Assembly (NCBI GenBank): GCA_934047225.1
Contig: OW204001.1
Location: 14,864,201 to 14,928,200, forward strand
DNA length: 64,000 nucleotides
Direction: 5' to 3'
From: Ypsolopha sequella
Lineage: Eukaryota; Arthropoda; Insecta; Lepidoptera; Ypsolophidae
The translations under genes and the position numbers were made by a program. Under the pieces are notes generated by a model, which did no database searches, was not told the DNA's origin, and worked only from the letters and a program-made list of their open reading frames with translations. This document shows positions 59,501 through 64,000 of this stretch, piece by piece (within the stretch, counting starts at the first letter, position 1; every line of letters starts with the position of its first letter).

Positions 59501-61880
59501 AACCGCTGCCTTCATTTCGTCATCGGTCATAAACCTTCGTCCCCTGAGGTCTTTCTTGAGAAGTCTAAACAGAAAATAGTCACAGGGTGCTAGATCTGGA
59601 CTATAAGGGGGGTGGTCAATGGTTTCGAAGCCATTATTTTTAATTGCTAGCTTTGTTGTGCGTGCGGTATGCACTGGTGCATTATCGTGCAAAATCAGAA
59701 TTCCTTTGCTTAGTTTACCTCGCCGTTTTTCTTTTATTGTCTCTCTTAGTTGATATAATAAGTTTGAGTAATAATCAGCATTCATTGTAGTTTTCTTCGG
59801 TAAATAATCTATGAGCAAAATCCCTTCTGTGTCCCAAAAGATTGTAGCCATAAGTTTACCGGCCGATGGACAGACCTTGAATTTCCGCGGCGGCTTCTCA
59901 TCCTTAAATTTCCACTGTAATGACTCTTGCTTACTTTCCGGGTCCCATTGTCGAATCCAAGTCTCATCACATGTTACAATTCTAGAAATTATTTCTTCCT
60001 CTTTCCCTCGACTCATGTCCAAAAACTCTTCGCAACATTTGACACGCCTCTCCATGTCAAATGCAGTCAACATTCTAGGGACCCAACGTGCACTAACCTT
60101 GGACATGTTCAAATGCTCATGAATTATTTCATTGACTCGCTCTTTACTGACGCCCACATCTCTAGCTATCTCCCACTGCTTCACTCGTCGGTCCTCTAAT
60201 ATAATTTTTTTCACCCTGGCTACATTTTCATCGGTGACGGCCGAAACTGGTCTTCCGCTACGAGGATCATCTTCGAGGCTCTCACGACCTAATTTAAACT
60301 GCCTTGACCAAAACTTTATAACAAATTCGGAAGAACACGAACTGCCAAACACACGTAACATACGCTGTTTGATCTCCGAAGGCGTATTCCCTTCTTTAGT
60401 CAAAAACTTAATCACCGCACGGTGCTCGATTTTATCCATTTTCACTTTTTCTACCGACATATTCGAAACAATTGTAGGAGACAAATAAACGTGATGCAAT
60501 AAACAAATGAATGTAATACATTTTGAAAATAGAATAACAAACGAATATAAATCCATACCAGCCAGCATTATTTTTGTATATATTTCTGACCAAGGAGATT
60601 ACATGTCAGCCGCCCTACGTAGGCTGCCAAAAATAGCAAACACATTTTATTCATACCATAAAAAACAAGGTTACCTCACTTACAGTATAGGTTTTAGGAA
60701 TTTGGCACCCAGACTATAAGTTATTATAGATTTTAATGCCAGAATAAACTAAACTCCTCTTAAAGGTATTATAATTTGGAAAAGAAGTTAATTTATTATC
60801 ATTTATTAAAAGTGTCCTTGAATGTCCAACAGTTCTGTGATTTTGATGGTTTTTATATACATACATAGCTGCATGTGAGATAAATGTACAATGGTGTTGA
60901 TTTAGTGTAGCACACAATGATCTGAAGATCATTGGTAGCACAACATAACTTATTTGACAGGACTTACCCACCTTATTTTAAGCATCCTGTGTTTGTCTTT
61001 TTGATACAGAAAGAAAAAGACAGAATGTTTAAATTAAGTTTGGTCGTCAAATAAGTTAAGTTGTGTTACACCGAATCAACACCAGTGTCTAACCAACGAG
61101 TATCTGATTTTTATTCCATACTTTGATGTAGATAATATTATTTACCTAAAACAATGATGATATTATCTGTGGTAGGAACCTATTGACTTATAGATATGGT
61201 CTATGTAATATTTAACCAATAACTACCTTCCATCACAAGTTTGCTTCTTTGCGAGTATCATAATCTTGTTCTCTAGTTATGGTATAAAACCTTTAATATA
61301 TACCTAGGTACCACCCTTATGCTAAGGTACCACCATACTCAACTTAATGTAAATGCCCCACACTGTTTCCATTCTGGAAAATATGGGACTTACAGTCCAA
61401 AGGTTAGTATATCGACATGATTTTTTTAAACATGACAGGTATTTTGATTCTGAACAACTTTTACAGATTCATTTTGTTTATATTATCACTCTAACATACT
61501 AAAAAACATATTACTAACCTTGGACCCTAAGTCCCACATTTTCCAAAATGGAACCAGCGCCCTGGGTATATTTTGCAGCTGATCTATGTAGATCTCTAGC
61601 AAGGGTTCAATGGAACTTAGGTCAAACCAAAGGCTTTTATTTTGTGCCAGTTCTACCAGTTAATTTAAAATATACCCAAGTGTCTCATACTTTTTTTATG
61701 AACATTTATTTATTTTTTCAGCTGACAGGAATTCTAAGCTTGAAGTTAAAAATACAAAATATAGGTGTGCAGAGACACGTTTAAAGAAGCCAGATAAAAC
61801 GGCTTTGAATTGAATCAAAATATAGGCAGTTTGGAAATTGTACAGAATCTTACCTGATCAAAGTCATCAGATTCAAACAT
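50455..61880 (-). CDS. HROB: Homologous recombination OB-fold protein (HROB) orthologue, 324 aa, 5 exons
   Basis: Exons on the minus strand: 61880-61854, 55257-54922, 53817-53583, 51840-51559, 50549-50455. All splice sites are GT/AG, all phases join, and the total is 975 coding bases. Known HROB (C17orf53, DUF4539) binds and activates the MCM8-MCM9 helicase in homologous-recombination repair and crosslink resistance, in the nucleus. Seen here: an acidic start MFESDDFD; a disordered basic region with KRKFPGPAGLL (91-101), the motif typical of the family; and an OB-fold at about 174-258 (VVTAFVEAV, IILRDSSGSIKCTLHRDAW, LTTGGAFKKHYLNITLSN), where the end HYLNIT-SN-Y-IYS is the family signature. 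An acidic tail ends in DLLDGLDGSLFLDEVF. It is shorter than vertebrate HROB, mainly in the disordered N-terminal half. Function is by homology. Confidence 0.9.
50850..50912 (-). other. tRNA-derived sequence (SINE head or tRNA pseudogene)
   Basis: On the minus strand, tggatagctcagttggtaaa (A box TAGCTCAGTTGG) is followed about 25 bases on by ggttcagagatc (a weakened B box). It abuts the foldback at 50913. The stem pairs poorly, so it is not a functional tRNA. Confidence 0.5.
50913..51075. mobile_element. Foldback MITE, TACCGCG family, copy 1
   Basis: gcgggtctaccgcgtaattc and its inverse at the ends, arms of about 60 bp, loop with the gagatggcat core and gcgggcgtcgtcgcacgc. Confidence 0.75.
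51265..51425. mobile_element. Foldback MITE, TACCGCG family, copy 2
   Basis: Same ends (ctctaccgcgtaattctc / gagaattacgcggtagac) and same core as copy 1; the left arm is more diverged. Confidence 0.75.
51559..51840 (-). CDS. HROB: HROB exon 4 (residues 200-293)
   Basis: Acceptor cgttacag, donor g|GTAATT. The second half of the OB-fold, including KKHYLNITLSNIYAIYS, then an acidic linker. Confidence 0.9.
52130..52905 (-). repeat. Dispersed repeat in HROB intron 3
   Basis: Contains two diverged copies of a block (aaaaatacaacatgggtatc near 52410; aaaatgcaatatgggtatca near 52610). It ends acggaacccta ... gactcgcacttggccggttt, the same termini as the repeat at 32925-33265, inverted. Confidence 0.55.
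53360..53490. mobile_element. MITE, copy 2 of the TAAAAAGGCC family
   Basis: Inverted copy of 10082-10213; ends ctaaaaaggccgacttggat and ggcctttttag. Confidence 0.75.
53583..53817 (-). CDS. HROB: HROB exon 3 (residues 122-199)
   Basis: Acceptor aattacag, donor g|GTTAGT. Contains SPLWERLQQDIHSWDL and the first OB-fold strands. Confidence 0.9.
54356..54554. mobile_element. TTAA-target MITE, 199 bp
   Basis: TTAA at 54352-54355 and 54555-54558; ends ggcgctcttatccca and the exact inverse. Subterminal text is shared with the element at 29805. Confidence 0.8.
54735..54758. repeat. (TA)n microsatellite
   Basis: About 12 units in HROB intron 2. Confidence 0.8.
54922..55257 (-). CDS. HROB: HROB exon 2 (residues 10-121)
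   Basis: Acceptor gtttccag, donor cag|GTATAC. Carries QFNFPGLPNILEDSS and KRKFPGPAGLL. Confidence 0.9.
55347..55786 (+). repeat. 5' LTR of the non-autonomous BEL
   Basis: GC-rich start with CRE and NRF1-like sites, then acgcgcgcgcgcccgcgcag. The 170-codon frame beginning inside it merely runs from LTR into interior. Confidence 0.9.
55367..55386 (+). promoter_or_regulatory. CRE plus NRF1-like site in the LTR
   Basis: TGACGTCA (55367-55374) abuts GCGCATGCGCAG (55375-55386), consensus binding sites for CREB/ATF and NRF1-type factors. Repeated in the 3' LTR at 57978-57997. Confidence 0.55.
55787..57489 (+). other. Interior of the non-autonomous BEL, rearranged low-complexity DNA
   Basis: ttttggtccttcggccgg directly follows the LTR (possible primer site, TGG at 55790). 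Repeats of cagcccccgtcgatttatta (55867, 55970) follow. At 56995-57255 there is a minisatellite of cacactcagctcattttcac and acattcaatcagcacatac units. No protein motif. Confidence 0.65.
57490..57952 (+). pseudogene. C-terminal remnant of a BEL/Pao polyprotein
   Basis: One frame reads WFGALHEIILNSRPLCPIL, DPLTAGHFIIGRPLTALPE, then FWILWSRSYLHTLQTRSNQ, VGELVLIKEDDLPPLQWKLG and KDGVIQVVDLDTAHG. This is the integrase end and DUF5641 tail of BEL/Pao, directly before the 3' LTR, which fixes the element's strand. RT, RNase H and the integrase catalytic residues are absent. It differs clearly from the intact BEL at 44126, so it belongs to another lineage. Confidence 0.85.
57958..58397 (+). repeat. 3' LTR of the non-autonomous BEL
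   Basis: 440 bp, no difference from the 5' LTR seen by eye. The DNA just before it is C-rich (ccccggcccccccagga), not a normal polypurine tract. Confidence 0.9.
58852..59324. mobile_element. Foldback MITE
   Basis: tagatttcagatccaattga... and the inverse at the right end; inner arms gggctttatgagctgattgt / acaatcagctcataaagccc also pair. No coding content. Confidence 0.75.
59325..60619 (-). mobile_element. mariner transposon, complete, 1,295 bp
   Basis: TA on both sides (59323-59324, 60620-60621). Ends cgaggggaggctgaaaagta and (inverse) cgtagggcggctgacatgta, about 80 percent alike over 29 bp, with an intact transposase between them. Confidence 0.85.
59390..60460 (-). CDS. mariner transposase, 356 aa, intact
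   Basis: This cut-and-paste nuclease inserts at TA. The frame extends upstream to an ATG at 60568, but the hydrophobic 36-residue extension looks untranslated. The start at 60460 (MSVEKVKMDKIEHRAVIKFL) gives the usual mariner length of about 350; a second Met lies seven codons on. Seen: N-terminal helix-turn-helix with FGSSCSSEFVIKFWSRQF and DDPRSGRPVS; the linker signature WVPRMLT; catalytic aspartates in TCDETWI (about 164), LHDNAPVHTA (about 259) and SPDLAPCDYFLF (about 293). The last spacing is 34, the DD34D triad of true mariners. No stops or frameshifts; possibly active. It lies in HROB intron 1, on the same strand. Confidence 0.95.
   Translation of the reverse strand: MSVEKVKMDKIEHRAVIKFLTKEGNTPSEIKQRMLRVFGSSCSSEFVIKFWSRQFKLGRESLEDDPRSGRPVSAVTDENVARVKKIILEDRRVKQWEIARDVGVSKERVNEIIHEHLNMSKVSARWVPRMLTAFDMERRVKCCEEFLDMSRGKEEEIISRIVTCDETWIRQWDPESKQESLQWKFKDEKPPRKFKVCPSAGKLMATIFWDTEGILLIDYLPKKTTMNADYYSNLLYQLRETIKEKRRGKLSKGILILHDNAPVHTARTTKLAIKNNGFETIDHPPYSPDLAPCDYFLFRLLKKDLRGRRFMTDDEMKAAVSDYFDDKPKNFFFNGLNSIFEKCYKCILLAGDYIEK
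60714..60860 (-). pseudogene. LINE ORF2 C-terminal fragment
   Basis: AAMYVYKNHQNHRTVGHSR, then FKRSLVYSGIKIYNNL, matching the tail seen at 9430-9970 (Y-----R---F---LVY-GIK-YN-LP). Very short; no RT. Confidence 0.6.
61375..61558. repeat. Inverted-repeat element
   Basis: ccattctggaaaatatggga...ggttagta and its diverged inverse, about 45 bp arms, in HROB intron 1. Confidence 0.6.
61854..61880 (-). CDS. HROB: HROB exon 1 (9 codons)
   Basis: Encodes MFESDDFDQ and ends at donor cag|GTAAGA, phase 0. The acidic N-terminus with an FD pair fits other HROB starts. It is small, but phase and sense agree with exon 2 (VLSQFNFPGLPNIL). Confidence 0.75.
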
Positions 61881-62518
61881 TTTGGAAAGACTCAACTGTT
61901 ATCTATCAATCACACACAAATTATCATTTTTTGAGACACTTAACATCAATCACACTTACTCAGATTTATCATATCAAAAGTAAAATCACAATGCTCTAAT
62001 CTAATAATCTAAACAATCATATATAAAACGTAAAATAAAAAGATAATGGAAATATGAATAATTATGTATGTAAGCAACACAAATCCTTTCTTGTTTTGAA
62101 GAGTTATTCTCTCTCACTCATTACAATGTGCGGTCTCTTTCGGGCAGCTTCATATTCCGGTCCGGAGCAAAGACCATGATACAGACAACTAGACAGTCCA
62201 CGACGACACGAAAAACGAGCTGAGCGAGAAGGGCGCAAGCACTCGTTTGTTCCTTTTAGGGGTCCGTATCCAAAGGGAAAATCGATGCCCTATTAATGTC
62301 ACTCCGCTGTCCGTCTGTCACGGGTCTCTAGCTCTTAGACGGAATGTGATAGAAACCTGAATTTTTATATGAAAATGTTGACCCAAAACTGAATTTTGAA
62401 TTTGAAATGTAATTAAATTATTCTTAAGGGTGGCCTCATATATGAAAATAGAGCCGAAAAAAATCGTTTTACTTACCCTAGCATGGTAGGGTGTTATCTA
62501 GAGCTCATTATAAGTATA
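61881..62518. other. Region upstream of HROB
   Basis: 5' leader and promoter area of HROB; no TATA box is seen at a fixed distance. A piece of the ggttccgta repeat lies at 62260-62340 (ggggtccgtatccaaaggga, ccgtctgtcacggg). No other gene seen. Confidence 0.45.
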
Positions 62519-63535
62519 CAGGTTGTCCCAAAAGTCAACGTTATCCCTTGGATGGCTGATATACAGGCTGGAAAAAATTTAAGGGCCCTGGAGGGGAGCT
62601 ACCTTAAATCGTTTAGTTAGCTCATTTTATTGAAAGGAAACATTCCTTTATTTTTTAAAAGAAACAAAACTGCATTCAAAGATATTCTGAAATTCGCTTG
62701 TCTCACCCGGGAATCGAACCAACTAAAAATAAAAAGAATAAACCCTCGCTATTTTATCATATGAATCGGTAGGATTATTGTTCAGAATAAAATTTGTCTA
62801 ATAAACATTTGGTCTTACACTCATCTGTTGTACGAGATACTCATGAAATTAAATATTTATTACAAGTTCTTTGTTAACAATACCTAGTACTGTTCACTTG
62901 TAACAAGTAAATGAAACGTTCTAATTTTCTTATCTCTCTTACATCCAAAGACATCGTATGAAGTACAAGCTTGCTAATGTTATTTATCTTAAGTACCTTG
63001 TTGAAGACTTCAATAAGAAAATCGTTAAATGGTAATAATAAATGTATGCAGAGCACAATTACTTCTTGAACTAGGCGTACTGACGAAAAGTTTAAAAAAG
63101 GAACGTATTTTTTTTGCAACGCATTTTTTTCAAATAAACAAATTTGAAGTTTGAACCATAAATTTCGTTCGAAATTAAAATGTTGTTCTGTTTTGCTTTC
63201 ATTCTGTGCTGTCATTGTGTAATAATGGCGTATAATTATTACTTTACAAGTGAACAGTACTAGGTATTGTTAATAAAGAACTTGTAATAAATATTCAATT
63301 GCAGGGGTATCTCGTTATTACGAATTGCGAAACAAAAATAAGAAACTTAGAATATGGAATCGTGTAGCTGTGGCACTGGAAAGACTCATAAGGTGCTGAA
63401 TTTCATGAAATTTCTAAAAGTATCGATAACTCAAAAACTATCGACTTTTTACCGAGGTCATATATTGATATTCTAGACAGTCAGAAGCTGGCCTATCAAC
63501 CCTCTAAGGGATAACGTTGACTTTTGGGACACCTA
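62519..63535. mobile_element. TIR element with a second TIR element nested inside
   Basis: Outer ends ggttgtcccaaaagtcaacg and the inverse (cgttgacttttgggacacc), with TA flanks. The inner element (62855-63292) has arms attacaagttctttgttaac... and the inverse. The 113-codon frame in the inner element (63215-62874, minus) has no recognisable motif. Confidence 0.7.
62855..63292. mobile_element. Inner TIR element
   Basis: aatatttattacaagttctt...caatacctagtactgttcac and the inverse at the right, about 60 bp arms, 438 bp long. Confidence 0.65.
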
Positions 63536-63714
63536 TATATACATGTTTTTTATCTTATAAAATAAAGAAATGAGGCGCTATCAAAGTTACCATTTTTAGA
63601 CCATTTTTTTTTACGGAGTTTATCTCAAAGCCAAAGCAGTTAGGAATTTGAAATTTCTGTATATTCTGAACCATATGCTGTTAAACAACAAATACTAAAA
63701 ACGCCGATTTATAA

Positions 63715-64000
63715 TTTAGTTTTAGGGTTACGTCCCCAAAAGGCTTTCGATCGTGTGGACCACGTCATTCTCTTACGAAAGCTCAAGAATATGGGCATAA
63801 ATGGCGACCTCTTTAAATGGGTAACTTCATAATTACATAACAGAAGCCAAGCCGTTGTGGTTGGTGGACATAAATCCATTTTACTAAGGTGCCTTCCGGA
63901 GTTCCGCAAGGATCATTATTAGGGCCAGTCCCATCTTACCTTTATGATATAGAAAAATATTTCAGGCAATCTAAGTTTCTATTGTACGCTGATGACAAAA
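63715..64000 (+). pseudogene. LINE reverse transcriptase fragment, broken
   Basis: Reads PQKAFDRVDHVILLRKLKNM, GINGDLFKWV, LHNRSQAVVVGGHKS, then after frame changes GVPQGSLLGP-like text and LYADD at the window edge. These are RT motifs A, B and C of a jockey/CR1-like LINE. An early stop and at least one deletion are present. The element continues past the window. Confidence 0.8.

Noticed and set aside
59811..60488. Plus-strand frames of about 100 codons
   Set aside because: Antisense to the intact mariner transposase.
60460..60568. 36-residue hydrophobic N-terminal extension of the mariner frame
   Set aside because: Upstream of the usual mariner start, unlike other transposases, and overlapping the 5' untranslated part of the element.
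1..64000. CRISPR arrays, bacterial operons, rRNA genes
   Set aside because: No spaced direct-repeat array, no Shine-Dalgarno/operon layout and no rRNA sequence; all signs are of an animal nuclear genome.

Overview
This window is animal nuclear DNA, almost certainly from a moth or butterfly. The coding signal comes in short exons bounded by GT/AG introns. The repeats include an RTE tail coding ...EAYVQQW..., the arms of gggttccgtacc / gccaagtgcgagtcggactc repeats, and several TIR and BEL families common in Lepidoptera. The species cannot be told from sequence alone. Most bases are transposable elements, many nested, lying in the introns of two host genes that face each other tail to tail.

Host gene 1 (+ strand, 5413-50137) has 14 exons that I assembled by hand from splice sites and reading phase. 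It encodes a protein of about 638 aa with a C2HC finger and two C2H2 fingers at the C-terminus. I cannot name it. All phases join except at exon 5, where a run of seven Ts puts a TAA exactly at the exon end. Host gene 2 (- strand, 50455-61880) has 5 exons and 324 aa. I recognise it as the orthologue of HROB, the OB-fold recombination factor that works with MCM8-MCM9. The two stop codons are about 320 bp apart, and an RTE tail lies between them.

Layout: 1-1859 LINE fragment; 1850-2195 palindrome; 2270-4400 Harbinger remnants; 5413-8098 gene 1 exons 1-3; 10917-25764 a 14.85 kb LTR element with two 3,984 bp LTRs and no coding capacity, in intron 3; 26034-41413 exons 4-13 among many TIR elements; 43457-49837 a hAT-like element split by an intact BEL/Pao retrotransposon (43634-49819), in intron 13; 49908-50137 last exon; 50455-61880 HROB, whose first intron holds a second, non-autonomous BEL (55347-58397), a foldback element and an intact mariner (59325-60619); 62519-63535 nested TIR elements; 63715-64000 a broken LINE.

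The most unusual item is the giant non-coding LTR element. Its two LTRs differ at only three positions that I could find, it has a candidate PBS, a polypurine tract and a 4 bp target duplication, and it carries diverged internal repeats. It resembles the large retrotransposon derivatives (LARDs) of grasses rather than any insect element I can name.
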